From Semisulcospira habei (Eukaryota > Mollusca > Gastropoda > Semisulcospiridae): a DNA stretch of 64,000 nucleotides. The stretch covers positions 47,012,823 through 47,076,822 of the forward strand of contig BTPG01000004.1 of NCBI GenBank assembly GCA_036245525.1. The letters are read 5' to 3'. How positions within the stretch are numbered: the stretch's first letter is position 1; each line of letters opens with the position of its first letter. Under the pieces are notes generated by a model. It was not told the origin of the DNA, ran no database searches, and saw only the letters and a program-made list of their open reading frames with translations. The position numbers and the translations under genes were made by a program. Positions 10,735-21,699 of this stretch are shown piece after piece.

Positions 10735-10765
10735 CCATCTTGTCTCTGATTGGTTATAATTATGC
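10735..10765 (-). promoter_or_regulatory. Candidate TATA-less promoter (CCAAT box, YY1-like motif)
   Basis: Read on the minus strand: ATAACCAATCAGAGACAAGATGGCGG split as CCAAT box, a 6-base spacer, then AAGATGGCGG. This pairing is common at metazoan housekeeping promoters. It sits directly before the open frame at 10731. Confidence 0.35.
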
Positions 10766-11584
10766 AGATGACCTAAGGTCGTATAGAATAGTTATGACAT
10801 CAGCTACCATCGCCTATCAGAAGCAATCTTTTAATGCGTTCAGTCACAAGATTCCGGTGGCTTCTTTTCACTTTGAATGAACGAAAGAAAGCATTTGGTG
10901 GGACAATAGGGTGGTCACTGTCTAAGTGGTTGTGTATACTGAATCCCAGTAAAAGCTTTTTGCGAACTGAAGCATTAACAAAGGTCAGGAGTGCCCCTTT
11001 AAAGCAATAGTAGCGGCAAATGTTGCATAACTGTAGTCAGAAACTGATAGGCGTTGGCCACCCTATCTCACTTTCTCCACATATACACACACTCTTCAAG
11101 TTAGCGTCATCATTTTGAAAGTTGTTTTGACATCACATTTGTTTTACTTCATTTACGCACTTTGATTTGTGACATCATCTTGTCTGCTCAAGCGCTGTCT
11201 TCTGGACCAGTAACAACAGTCCGCCGTCACAAGTCTGTGAGATCATCTCCAACCTGGCTGTTCCTTTGTCAACACTTCCACTACTTGAAAGGTAAACATT
11301 TCAAGCGTGTGCTTTTATTATCTTCAATGACCAGAATGTTGTTTCCTCCATCTTTCTCTCCTTCCCTGCATGTTGATCTCCCCATGCTAGTTATTAGTAC
11401 TTTCACTTGCGCTAGGACTGATTTTTTAATAGTGTTCATTAGAACTAAATTTCAGCAATTGAAGTCACTGGACACTGTGAGAAAGATGCTTAGGATGAAA
11501 AGAAAAGGGGAGACTGCCAGTGCTAATATTTTAGGAAGGTTACAAAGTAAAGTAGGTTATAGCACTGTCAGGGGAGAGAAATGT

Positions 11585-11896
11585 GCATGATCGACCAGTG
11601 ATCATAGATCTACTGTGGCCAAAGCACCAAAAAAAAAAAAGAGATAGGAAAGAGAGGGGGCGCTAAGAGAGTGACTGAAAGCAATGCATAAGGAAGCCCC
11701 CCCGAAGAGGGCGTATCACATATCCACCGTTCCACTGAGTGGCTGGAACGGTGGATATGTGATACGCCCCCTTCGGGGGGGCTTCCATATGCATTGCTTT
11801 CAGTCACTCTCTTAGCGCCCCCTCTCTTTCCTATCTCTTTTTTTTTTTTTTTTGTGCTTTGGCCACAGTAGATCTATGATCACTGGTCGATCATGC
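11585..11896. mobile_element. 312-bp near-perfect palindrome (foldback element)
   Basis: The ends GCATGATCGACCAGTG and CACTGGTCGATCATGC are exact complements. The arms run about 150 bp to a 9-base loop (CTGAGTGGC) between CCGTTCCA and TGGAACGG. Differences between the arms are minor: AATGCATAAGG versus AATGCATATGG, one base in the GC box, and an A run of 12 opposite a T run of 16. So close a match implies a recent insertion or ongoing repair. It encodes nothing; a foldback or MITE-like element is most likely. No clear target duplication was found. Confidence 0.85.
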
Positions 11897-12294
11897 TTAG
11901 GATGGTAAGCCTCAGACAGCTTGAAACAGATCTACTACAATGAAGTTTACACGTCTCTACAGTGATCATTTTTGTCAGGGATTTTTTGTGTGTGCTGTCC
12001 CTGGTTCGGTTTGTGTTTTGTGTCTGTGTATCATCTTCAGCATTTTTAAGATGTTACATAAGGATACCATATGCATTTTGATTGTCGGTTTTCCAGCCCA
12101 TCAGCTGTAGTGAGTCACCTCTTTTCGAACAGTGAGATGGGATTTGTAATAAAGGCACTTGATGATTAAATGCTTGCTGTGCACACGAAGGTGGACAGGC
12201 GAAGTAATCAGAGTCTATACAATATTTCGACTCAATGGCATGAGGAAGATTCCCAACCATTCTGTCCAACCAAAACCTGATTTTAGAACACAAC

Positions 12295-12525
12295 TGTTAG
12301 ACTAACATAAATCAAATGAGCAAAATTATGTAAGATTAATGTTCGCACAAACAGTATGGGCAGGATCAAAGACTAGCTGACAATATTAGAAGTAGATAGC
12401 ATGTTTCAGTTTTTGAACCTTCACCACCATTGTCAGCTAGATTTCGATCCTGTCCACACTATTTGTATGAACATTAATCTAACGTAATTTTGCTCATTTG
12501 ATTTATGCTAGTCTAACATTTGTAT
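12295..12525. repeat. Imperfect inverted repeat, ~95-bp arms
   Basis: The left arm (ATAAATCAAATGAGCAAAAT...GACTAGCTGACAAT, 12295-12396) and right arm (ATTGTCAGCTAG...CTCATTTGATTTATGCTAG, 12428-12525) are complementary with scattered mismatches, around a ~35-base spacer. Short AT-rich degenerate repeats (CTAACCTTAATCTAAC) follow to about 12740. Confidence 0.75.
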
Positions 12526-12950
12526 TCTAGCGTTAATATAAAGTTTGCAGTTTAATATTAACCTAAACATATTCATTCTAACCTTAATCTAACGTTTACA
12601 ATCTAACCTTAGACTAATTATGTTACTCTAAGGTTTGAATTCTAACCTTAATTCTGTTCGTTAGATTACCATTATTTTAACTTTTGAATCATACTTTAAA
12701 ATAGGTTAGAATACAAATGTTACAAATTAGTAATTTAAATGAGCAAAACTCCATGTTCCTAACATAAGAAACTAACGTAAAACTAATGCAGAAGCTAACC
12801 ATACGCTATCGTTATTCTAAAGTAGGAATGCTGTCTGGGATAACACTTTTGTTAATGATACAATGAAAACCTCATTTAGAGAACCACCAGGCATTGCAAA
12901 AAACAGTTTTTGCAGCCGCATGATATGCTAAGCACTGCTGCTGGATAAGT

Positions 12951-13016
12951 GACTGATTAGCTGGGCACCTCTCTTGGTGGCAAGCTAATCAGGCACTACC
13001 TTTGAATTGTCATTGA
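12951..13016. repeat. Hairpin repeat, degenerate fragment
   Basis: TGATTAGCTGGGCACC to GGTGGCAAGCTAATCA, followed by GGCACTACCTTTGAATTGTCAT, the right arm of the TTAA MITE core. Much of the left arm is missing. Confidence 0.5.
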
Positions 13017-13175
13017 CTTTGGGGCTGAAAGTGACAGGGTCCAAGAGAGAACGTTTACCAGTAAACAAAAGACCATCAGACCAACATCACTTTCACTGGC
13101 TCGCACACAATTGTGCATGCATTGGCCAACGACGGCCAATGTCGGCCCAAGGAACTTTTATTGACAAGGCTTCAC

Positions 13176-13297
13176 CTTGCTGTAGGATGTTCTGCCGTGC
13201 CCGTATAAAAGCCATGATGTCTGCATCAGCCTGTGGGTCACCAGTCAGTGGGATGTCACTGATCCCTCCTCCCCCTCCTCCGCTAGTTTTAACAGAG
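13176..13297 (-). CDS. KIF6: KIF6 exon, C-terminal (last exon found)
   Basis: Encodes SVKTSGGGGGGISDIPLTGD then PQADADIMAFIRARQNILQQ. The IPLTGD...DADI.AF..ARQ.IL pattern is the conserved C-terminus of KIF6 kinesins. The acceptor is at 13298 (GCACAG|CTCTG). The first base completes an Asn codon begun by the exon at 14122-14351, so the phase fits. A donor-like CAAG|GTGAAG defines the left boundary given; alternatively the frame reads through to a stop at 13093, in sequence that looks repeat-derived. An AATAAA lies in that read-through stretch. Confidence 0.75.
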
Positions 13298-13456
13298 CTG
13301 TGCATAGGTATAAGTTAATAAACAAAAACTGGACACCCCAAAATGTGAACATTGCAATAAAACTGCCCATAAAATCACTCGCCTGGATTTAAAAAAAAAA
13401 ATCAGTGCTAAATGTAAAAGATTAATTGACCTTGATATACAAAGATTAGTGACCGT

Positions 13457-13669
13457 TTAACTCCTTACACCCTGAGGACAAAATTATCAAAATTTTGAAG
13501 ATATCCTCTGAGGTCTAAATCACAGTTCTGGAGACAGATCGACCATGATATTTCAAGGTTGGTGTCAGAATAGCTTGGTGCCTACAGGCGCCAAGCTATT
13601 CTGACACCAACTTTGAAATAGTATGGTCGAGCCACTACCTGTCGTAGTCTTCAGGGCTTTATGGGTTAA
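13457..13669. repeat. TTAA-type hairpin MITE, 213 bp
   Basis: Bounded by TTAA on both sides (TTTAACTCCTTAC... and ...ATGGGTTAA). The core hairpin at 13541-13629 runs from GACCATGATATTTCAAGG to its complement, with TAGCTTGGTGCC in the stem. It lies between the last two KIF6 exons identified. Confidence 0.8.
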
Positions 13670-14121
13670 TTTCTGCAGTTTCAAACGTGATCAGAAACTA
13701 CAAGAGTTACTCAATTCTCACTGCATGCAAGTGTTTCTAGCCCTCTGGCTGTCAGTAGACGATGTTTGACTGAGCTGATTCCTACAGGAATCACCCTACC
13801 GACAGCCAAAGGCCAAATGTTGCAGTTGTCTGTAATACACTACAGTACATAACAGACAACTGTCCCAGCAAACAAAGGTCCTCAGACCGACATCAGCCAC
13901 AGCTAACCCACACAGTTGTGTATGGGCCAACTGTGGATGACTTGGTCCTGCTTGAAAGACTTGCGGAAGCATAATGTAGTATCATCAGCTCACCAGGAGA
14001 CAGTGTTTTCTAGTTCCAGTTGAGTCACTGCTTGGGCGTCTAGGGTTGGGTGGGTAGAAGGTAAGGAAGGTGTATGGGTTAGAGTGGCTGGGACTGAAAA
14101 GCCAGACAAATCCTCACTCAC
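13670..14121. other. Intronic sequence with repeat fragments
   Basis: Between the last two KIF6 exons found. Contains a diverged copy of the third hairpin family near 13790 (GATTCCTACAGGAATCA) and ACCGACATCAGCCACAG sequence also seen at 13095 and 50120. No exon recognised. Confidence 0.4.
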
Positions 14122-14351
14122 TTTAGTGTGTAAGTTCCCTCTCTGTCTGATGGCCTGCCGCCAGTGAAATTTGCCGCCATTCCTCGTCCCTGTCTGCTGG
14201 AACTAACCGGTCGCAGTGGGGACCTGTCTGCGATGTCACCACCACCCCTTGACACCACCTCCTGGGCGTAGTTGTGCTGACTGTTAGTTCCTCCATTTAT
14301 TGTTGGGGTTATGGGAGGGGTGTTCCATGCACTACGGACTCCTGTCTGCTG
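14122..14351 (-). CDS. KIF6: KIF6 exon, Ser/Pro/Gly-rich tail
   Basis: Open throughout. The product begins QQTGVRSAWNTPPITPTING and ends DREGTYTLK. The acceptor is CAGAG|CAGCAG, in phase 0 with the exon at 34257-34398. The donor AAA|GTGAGTGAGG leaves two bases, exactly what the exon at 13176-13297 needs. Sequence similarity to KIF6 is weak here, as expected for the variable tail, so the assignment rests on phase, splice sites and position. Confidence 0.65.
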
Positions 14352-14393
14352 CTCTGAAGCCTATGAGCAAGAACCACCACAAAGCAAATTATG

Positions 14394-14583
14394 CTAAACC
14401 CATTCAGACCTGATACAGCAGGAGACTGCGATAGTTCAAGGCTAGAATATGTATCATAAAGCTCGGTGCCTATACACACCAAGCTATTCTGGCACCATCC
14501 TTGAATTATCATGGTCAAGTTGTATGGTATGCAGTCTTCAGAGGACAAATCCTGAAGTTGGAAATTTTGACATTAGCGTTTAA
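14394..14583. repeat. TTAA-type hairpin MITE, degenerate
   Basis: Left end CTAAACCCATTC, right end GCGTTTAATTC. Core TAGTTCAAGGCTAG to CATCCTTGAATTATCATGG. The arms are partly eroded. It lies immediately upstream (in gene sense) of the KIF6 exon at 14122-14351. Confidence 0.65.
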
Positions 14584-14649
14584 TTCATTTGAGACATGCT
14601 GTACACGGGTATGCGTCAATTTGCCGTGTATCTGACTATAAGGCATGCT

Positions 14650-15235
14650 TACAATTTTTAAGGTTTAACAGGAAAGGCAAAGCCCTTATGGCTCATGTGT
14701 ATGACTGATTCACATGTCTGACAATACGGGATGGCTTCTGCACTAACAAAATCCATGTTTTCTCAAAATGTGATCAGTTTTCACACATCTGTGAAACCCC
14801 CATGACCCTTGACCTTTGCGATGAGTCGACTAAATTAGGATACATAGGAAGGGCTTATCATCAGCTACCTTTGCACCAAATTTGACTGAAAAGTTTGCAA
14901 AATGTTGATAATAACTACAATTATTGGCATTTCATACACATTTGTCGACCTCTTGCAACCCTTGACCTTTTCCGAGGGGTCATCCAAATTAGTCCGCACA
15001 GATAGGTCTTACCATCAGGTATCTCTGTAGCAAGTTTGGGTTTGAAGTTGTGAATAGCAATTGAGAAAAAACATTTCTTGTCAAAATATGGCTATTTTGT
15101 ACCTATTTCCTGAGCTCTTTTGACCCTTGACCTTTCCAAGGGGTCATCCAAATTAGTATGTATTGATAGGTCTTACCATCAGGTATATCTGTAGCAAGTT
15201 TGGGTTTGGAGTTGTGAATAGTAATTGAGAAAAAA
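14650..15235. repeat. Composite repeat with ~135-bp units, left part
   Basis: Starts with GGAAAGGCAAAGCCCTTATGG. Units then repeat GACCCTTGACCTTT, GGTCATCCAAATTAGT, AGGTCTTACCATCAGGTAT and AAGTTTGGGTTTGAAGTTG, with 10-20% divergence. It is interrupted at 15235 by DIRS-C and resumes at 32978. Other copies are at 37733, 47621 and 57883. Confidence 0.8.
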
Positions 15236-15445
15236 ATGAAATTTTCTCTAAAATGTATTGTTTCGAAAAATACTTACTGATGACATTACTATATGGAATG
15301 TCTACATAGCTTACGTAATTTCAGCCTAAGAACCTGTTGTGTTCCTACACAACCAGGAAGGCAACTCAGGGGACCATAACCAGGGCCGTGAGTAGCTTCC
15401 CGTGCCTGCCCATCCGGTATGTGTCACGTGGTGTCAAACCAGTCG
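15236..15445. repeat. DIRS-C 3' inverted terminal repeat
   Basis: Pairs with 32783-32977 in inverted orientation (shared CCTGCCCATCCGGTA and CACGTGGTGTCAAACCAGTC). Divergence between the two copies is clearly higher than in DIRS-A, -B or -D. Confidence 0.85.
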
Positions 15446-15499
15446 GAAATGCTTAGCTTACCAGCGGCAAGTGGGGCAGGTGGGAGGGTCATCCGAGTA

Positions 15500-15544
15500 A
15501 TGTCATCGGTAAGTATTTTTCGAAAAAATACATTTTAGATAAAA
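15500..15544. repeat. DIRS-C ICR, first half
   Basis: GTAATGTCATCGGTAAGTAT onward to CATTTTAGATAAAA. The second half resumes after DIRS-B at 21906 (TTCCTTTGTTTTCTC). Joined, the two halves match the reverse complement of DIRS-C's own two termini. Confidence 0.85.
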
Positions 15545-15775
15545 ATGAATTTTTTTTCTAAAATGTATTTTTTTGAAAAATACTTACCGATGGCATTACT
15601 ATCTGGGAATACACTCTATTGCCTATAGATTTCAGCAAAAATTGTGTGTAGCACACACCTGGGGAGGAGACACCGGGGATCCAAGCACTATGACCCCGGG
15701 TGGCCTCCCCTTACTACCCTATCCCGGCGAGCACAGGGCGACCTCGTCAGTTTCACACATAGCCACAAGAGGCAA
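15545..15775. repeat. DIRS-B 3' inverted terminal repeat
   Basis: Inverted copy of 21700-21905. Differences noted: ACACACCTGG against ACACAACTGG, and one base in the CCCCGGG/CCCCAGG word. Confidence 0.88.
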
Positions 15776-15794
15776 GCGGGGCAGGCGGGAGGGC

Positions 15795-15900
15795 CATCCA
15801 AGTAATGCCATCGGTAAGTATTTTTCAAAAAAATACATTTTAGAAAAAAAATTCATTTGTTTTTTCAAAATACATTACCGATGGCATTACTATCTGGGAG
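15795..15900. repeat. DIRS-B internal complementary region
   Basis: GTAATGCCATCGGTAAGTAT to AAAAAAAATTCAT, then TTGTTTTTTCAAAATAC to GATGGCATTACTATCTGGG. The element-specific bases GATGGCATTAC and TATCTGGG occur in the ICR and in both ITRs. Confidence 0.88.
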
Positions 15901-16065
15901 AATGGCGAACAGGCGGAGGGTGCCGTATCTAACCATAACCCAACCACTCCGCCGAACCCATCGAGAGAGAACTCCCGACAATTTCAGCTATGATGTGCCT
16001 AAGACGCCAGCAGCGCTCGGAGGGAGTGCTGGGCCGCGGAGATGTCGCCCACCCGTGCCAGGGAG

Positions 16066-17018
16066 TCACGTCGGCCGGATAGGTCTCTTAAGGTAGAAGC
16101 GTGCGAAAGTGGAGTCTGAGCGCCAGCCACCCGCTGCCACAAAATCTTTGACCGAGCAGTTGCGGTCCAGGGCTAGACTGGCGGCTACTGCTCTCACTTC
16201 ATGCGCCCGGATTTGTAAAGGCTCAGCGCCGCGTGGGGAGAGGTCTAGGTAGTCTGACCTAATCACCCACCGCAGCCAGGATGACACGATCTGGGCCGAG
16301 ATGTGGCGTCTGCCCGCGGACAAGGTAAGAAGAGGCGCGAGCGCCCCCGGCGCTGCGGCTGAGAGCGGCGCAGGTAAATCATTAGCGCCCGCACTGGGTC
16401 CTGTTGCCGCGATCCAGGGGAGAGGTCCGCTCCACGGAGGGGCCGTATCGTTAGCACCTGAGGAGCCGCCGCGGGCGGCGGTTCTTGGCCAGGAAGGACG
16501 GATCGGAGAGCCTCTGCGCAGAGCCGTCGGAACGAAACTGCAAACAGGCTGGGAGCATCGAGAGCGCGTGAAGCACGCTGACTCGGGACGCTGTAACGAG
16601 AGCCAGAAGGAAACAGGTTTTCCGGGTCAAGTCTGAGAACCGAGCCAAGGGGAGGGGCTCAACCGGTCCGTATTCAACCACGTCAGTACCCAGGCAAGAT
16701 CCCACCGGGGTACTAGGGAACATGAAACCGGACGTCGGAGTTCAAAGTGAGCCAGAAATTCGACAGATCCTTGCAGGCGCCTGGGTCCGGAAGACACAGG
16801 TGACGGTAGATGTCCGCGATCATAGCGCGGTAGCCCTTGATGGCGACCGGGGCTAAGCCCCGGTCGTCGAAGAGCCACAGGAAGAACTCCGCCAGTTGGT
16901 GGGAGGCTAGGTTAGTGGGAGGGAGCCCATGGGAGGTGCACCAGGTCTGAAAGACCCTCCACTTGCCTTCGTACACCTTCCTTGTAGAGAGTCTGCGGGC
17001 TGCTGCAATTGCCGCCAC
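16066..17018 (-). pseudogene. DIRS-B tyrosine recombinase (frameshifted)
   Basis: The N-terminal part is open from 17018 (STRKVYEGKWRVFQTWC, then DIYRHLCLPDPGACKDLSNF). The catalytic Arg box LVTASRVSVLHALSM is in a second frame (16723-16451). The HxxR box AHEVRAVAASLALDRN and AGGWRSDSTFARFYL, with Trp and Tyr, are in the frame 16323-16066. All catalytic positions are therefore present but in three frames. Confidence 0.85.
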
Positions 17019-17036
17019 TGCAGCATCCGAGAACCT

Positions 17037-18900
17037 CTAGCGGCGCGGGCGTGCCGGACAACCTCCAAGCGTGTAGGCGGAGGCGTTCGGGGCACGGATG
17101 GAAAAGCCGCTGATGGGGCTGCTTGAGCATCGTGGGAGGGGTAGGAAGCTCCAGAGGAGGGTCCGTCGCAAGCGCGAGGAGGTCCGTGGTCCAGCTCTTG
17201 GTCCAGTTGAAGGGGGCCACCAGCAGGAGGACCGCCGAGCATCCCAGAAGCTTCCGCAGTACCTTCGGAACGAGGACTGACGGGGGGTAGGCGTAAGCAA
17301 TCAGGCCGACCCAAGGAATGGGGAGCGCGTCCACTGCCCAAGCGAGTGGATCCGGGACTGGCGAGACGTAGACCGGGAGCTGGCTGTTTCATCTGGTGGC
17401 AACAGATCCACTAGCGGCGTTTCCCAGTGAGAGCAGAGCAGGCGAAAAATATCCGGGCGTAGGGATCGCTCCGTGTGGAGCAACTGTCCGCGACGAGACA
17501 GGGCGTCCGCCATCACGGTGAGGTGGCCAGGGATGTGGCGGGCTCGTAGGGCAATGCCTCGATCCCTGCACCAGAGGAGAAGGTGGTACAGAAGAATGCA
17601 AAGGGAGGGCGAGTGAGTGCCCCCCTGATTCTGTATGTAAGCCACCACCGTCGAGTTGTCGGAGAGCACGAGGACTTCCTGATTGGCCAAGGTCTCCTGC
17701 CAAACGTCGAATGCCAACCCAACTGCCTTCAGCTCCAGCCAATTGACGTGATTCCCTAACAGCTCCCGAAGCCAACGCCCGAGGCCGAGAGAAATCCGGT
17801 AACAGGTGCGCGCCCCAGCCGGCCTGGCTCGCCTCTGTACAGAGAGACCACCGAGGCGGCGGGGAGTGTAGGGCACCCCCGAAGCCAGCCAAGCGAGGTC
17901 CGCCCACCTCTCGAGGTGAGGACGAGCCAGAGGCGTGACAGGTACTAGATCCAACAGAGCGCCCGAGGGTCGCCAGTGAAGAAGGAGACGTAGCTGGAGA
18001 GGCCGAGCATAAAGTCTGCCCCAAGGGAAGCAGGTCCGCAGCCGCACTGAGGAGGCCCAGGAGTTGAAGCCAGACCCTGGCGGTGAAGGAGGATCCCATC
18101 CCCATCGAAGTCGCTAAGTCGACGATCTTCTGTCGCCCGGCCAGAGGCAGGCGGACAAGGTTGAGGGCGGCCAGGAATTCCATCCCCCGATGTAGAAACC
18201 GTCGAGAGGGAGAAGATCGGATTTCCCCAAATTGAGTAGGAAACCTAGACGACGCAGAAGGGAAAGCAGGGCATCCCTGTCCGTCTGGAGGGCTGCGGAA
18301 ACCAAGTTGCGCAGTAGAAGGTCGTCCAAGTAATTGGAGGCCGGGCTCAAGGAGCGCTGACGGAAGTAGGCTATCACAGCGTCGAGCAGTCTTGTAAACA
18401 CCCACGGACTGATGTTGAGGCCGAAAGGAAGGGCGCAGAACTGGTAGACGATCCCCCCAAGTCAAACCGAAGGTACCGGCGAAACGACGGATGAACCGGG
18501 ACGCGCAGATAGGCGTCTGACAGATCGAGGCTGATCGCAAAGTCCATCGGCCGGAGGGCCGCACGGAGTGTCCTGGCCGTCTCCATCCTGAAGCGAGGGG
18601 CCAAGCTGATAAGTTTGGGAACTAGAAGAGTCGGCTGTAGAACGCCGGAGAGTCCTGCCGCGAAACCACCTCTGTCGCCGCTTTGGTGAGGAGGGTCGCC
18701 ACTTCCCCGCGCAGAGCGTCCGCCTGTGTGCCGTCGAGCGGTTCCTGGGTCCACATGGGTGATCTGCGAAGAGGCGGAGGCGACAGGAACGAAGTTGCAG
18801 GCCTGCGGTAACGGCGGAAAGAATCCAGGGGTCGTCCGGGAACAGCGATCTCCAAGATCGCTGAAGAGCGACAGCCGCCCGCCGACGGGAGGCCCGATTA
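17037..18900 (-). pseudogene. DIRS-B reverse transcriptase-RNase H (frameshifted)
   Basis: RT pieces: DFAISLDLSDAYLRVPVHPS (first catalytic Asp), then FTRLLDAVIAYF and NYLDDLLLRN with an intact YLDD box. RNase H: VLVLSDNSTVVAYIQNQGG and RHIPGHLTVMADALSRRG. The RNase H-recombinase linker shows DALPIPWVGLIAYAYPPSVL. The thumb/connection region around 18050 and the fingers around 18600 change frame. Confidence 0.85.
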
Positions 18901-18935
18901 CTGAGGGCAGGGGCGGGGGCGGAGGCGGGGGCGAG

Positions 18936-19891
18936 TCAATGAGCCCGACCGCGGCCCGATCTACGGGCACCGCGGGGCCAAGCAGGGCGAGGGGCGGGGC
19001 CGGCCTGAGTAGCCTGGAATAGACGGGCCCGACCTCGTGAAGATCCGACTGTAGGAAAGGAGGGCCTGAAAGACCGCTGGGCACGACCCCCGGCCGTGCG
19101 GGGGGCGCGAAAGCGGGTCGAGGCTGGGTTAGATGCAGGCTTGGGCCACAAGTCCTTGGAAGATTCCTTAACGGTGTGCCAAGTGTCGCCGAACAGCTGA
19201 GGACCACCTAAGGGGGCTTGACGGAGCTGGGTCTTCACTGACAAGGGAAGGTCCGAGCAGAGGCGCAAAAGGGTATCCCTCCTCCAGAGGTCGCATTTGG
19301 CAGCTGCTGCCCTGGCGGTGGCGGAAGAATGGTAGGCGGACCGGTTGGCCGCTATCAGGATGGACTGCACGTCACGAAGCGGGGACTGAGCCTCCAGGTC
19401 CCACGTATCCTGTAGGCACTGCAGGGCTGCCTGGGTAGCCAGTTCCAAACCCGAGCACGCCAGCGAGTTCCGCGCTAAGGAGGCGATCCTGTCGAGAGGC
19501 CGAGGCCACGAGTTCTGGACGAGCCTGCGGCCGCCCGCCTGTAGTAAGGCCGCCGCATCCACCGCTGGAAAAGGAATGGCGAAGGCTTGGGAGTGTCCAG
19601 CGTACCAGGCCTGGCGGAAGCTTAAGTTGATTCCCACCGGCGATCGAGCGGCGGTAAAGTATCCCGTGTCGCCGAAAGCGTCGTTACGCAGCTGGGCGGA
19701 GAAGCATCGGTGAGGTCCCGGAAGCCGGCTTGCGGGAGGGACTTGCGGCGCTGGACTTGCCTCTGCGCGTTGACCATGGCCGAAGCCTGTCTCTTCGGAG
19801 GAGGCGAAGGCGGACAGACGTCGGGCGGTAGGGACTTAGCGATAAGCCTTGAAGCGTCACCCAGAGCGTGGACCGTCTGTGATCCGAGCAA
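18936..19891 (-). pseudogene. DIRS-B gag-like core
   Basis: The basic segment PPPKRQASAMVNAQRQVQRR (about 19810) is in one frame. The 19637-18936 frame carries MGINLSFRQAWYAGHSQAF, then LDRIASLARNSLACSG and RDVQSILIAANRSAYHSS. The same blocks appear in DIRS-A. One frameshift near 19640 separates the parts. Confidence 0.7.
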
Positions 19892-20229
19892 AGGGCCGGC
19901 AACGTCTGACGAGGCGGAGGCCGACGAGACAGCGGAAAAGGCGGGAAGGAGAACCAGCCGCCGAGTCCTGCAAGAAGATCACCGAGGCCGAGTCCGATGG
20001 ATGAAGGCTGAGGACGTCCGGTTCCAAAACTGATCTTCTCGCGGCAAAGACGAAAGGGGCGAGCGGCTACGAGAGCGCCGCACCGCCGCGCGCGAGGTAG
20101 ACGCAGCCGCCCGCGACGCACGCAAAGAGGCACGCCGCGGCGACGGAGGGACCGTGGCAAAGCGACGGTCCACCTCGAAGTCGGGATCCGCACGCGGCAG
20201 CCGACGTGAGCGACAAACCGCGATCGGAA

Positions 20230-20800
20230 TACCGAGGAAGTGGCCTGGTCACCCCTGGCCCGCCCGGGAGAACCGGTGCGAGGGGGGGGGGGGGGGTGGG
20301 GACCGCCAAGAGTCTCACCTAGCCCGCTCAGGAAAGGCGGAGCGGAGAGGGGACAAATACCGGGCACGCGGCCCCCCGTCCGATGTTTCGGACCGTGGAA
20401 GACGCGCGATGTCACACCGGGCCCGCCTGGTCGATACGAGGCGGGGGGGGGGGGGGGGGGGGGGGACAGTCTAGGGTCGCGCCAAGCCCGCTCAGGAAAG
20501 GCGGAGCGGGGAGGGGACGATTTATGAGCCCGCTGCCCCAGCTCCGAAGCCTCGGAGCGAGGGGGGGGGGGGCGAGGGTCCAAGTCACACCGGGCCCGTC
20601 CGGTCGATACGAGACGGGGGGGGGGGACAGTCTACGGTCACGCCAAGCCCGCTCAGGCGAAGCGAAGCGGGGAGGGGACAATCATGTGCACGCGACCCCC
20701 GCTCCGACTCCTCGGAGCGTGGGGGGCGAGAGTCAACCACACCCCGGGCCCGCCCAGGCGAGACGGGGCGGGCGGGGGGGGGGAAGAAAGCGAAGCATGC
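20230..20800. repeat. Tandem repeat array upstream of DIRS-B gag core
   Basis: Four units of ~150-170 bp start near 20247, 20409, 20583 and 20732. Each has CCGGGCCCGCCTGG-like, CCCGCTCAGGAAAGGCGGAG-like and CTCCGA.GCCTCGGAGCG-like words, with long G runs between. The array is homologous in position and in sequence to that of DIRS-A. Confidence 0.8.
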
Positions 20801-21229
20801 CGTGCCCGTTTGGAAAATACAGAGCGCGGAGGCAGCATTACTAACGGTCTCGAGTCACGTTCCGAAGCCTCGGTGCGTGAGCGAGAGCATTTCTTATCAC
20901 GTTTACTCTCTTTCTTATGCTTGCGTTCCGTCACCCGTCCCCGCTCCGGAGACCTAGAGCCGGGGGTGGCCGACGAACGCTCATCTCTCCCAGACCGCTC
21001 GCCCGAAGCAGAGCGGGGGGTGGGAACCAAAATGGGCTCAAGCCACGCGCTAACGAAGCAGAGCGTGGGGAGCGTGACTCCGAAACTCGCCTACCCTGCT
21101 CCGAAGACTCGGAGAGGGGAGGGAGAACCTGCGAGGTAACGGTACAAGAAGGGGACTTACCTGTGGGCCGGAAAGCCCGATGCGCCGAGGGAAGTACGTC
21201 CACCCGTGGAGGATCCCGGGGAGACAGAA

Positions 21230-21430
21230 GCGGGCGAGGGGACCGGTCACGCCTGTAGAAGTCCCACCTGCGCGAACACCGGTCTTCCGTCCAAGCGGCG
21301 CCACCGTCACACGTTCCGTCCGAAGCACCGCCCGAACACGGCAAGCAAGAGTCGTGTGCATCATCCGGCCACTGGAAGTCCCCGCACGGCGGCAAGTCTT
21401 CGACACAGAAGAAGCCATAAGGCCCTAAAC
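21230..21430 (-). pseudogene. DIRS-B N-terminal Cys/His motif
   Basis: Reads FFCVEDLPPCGDFQWPDDAH then DSCLPCSGGASDGTCDG on the minus strand, in a frame open from 21650 to 20931, followed by WDFYRRDRSPRPLLSPRD. Cys and His spacing fits a small zinc-binding fold. This copy has no stop inside the motif. Start codon uncertain. Confidence 0.65.
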
Positions 21431-21699
21431 CAACTACGCCGGCGAAGAAAGTCAACCGTGCACAAAACAGCAGGGCACAAGTCACGTGCGTCGTCGAACC
21501 CCAAGGCCAAGCCAAGGGTGAACTCACAAAGTCAGAGCCGGTAAAACCGGTCGGCGCACAGGTCACAATGAGTCCAATTGTCAAAGGAAAAACCACGAAT
21601 GTAGTGAGTCCAGGGCTGAATCGAAGACTCCAATTCAAGCCCACAGTCAAAAACCACTGAAACCCGTAGAACGGAGAAAGGCAAAAACTCGACCGTCCC

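Noticed and set aside
12054..12293. 79-codon minus-strand frame downstream of KIF6
   Set aside because: No acceptor or donor fits the KIF6 phase and no similarity is recognised; it partly overlaps an inverted repeat.
13093..13175. Read-through extension of the last KIF6 exon to the stop at 13093
   Set aside because: The extra sequence resembles repeat DNA also seen near 13860 and 50100, and a donor-like GTGAAG precedes it. It was left out of the exon, though not excluded.
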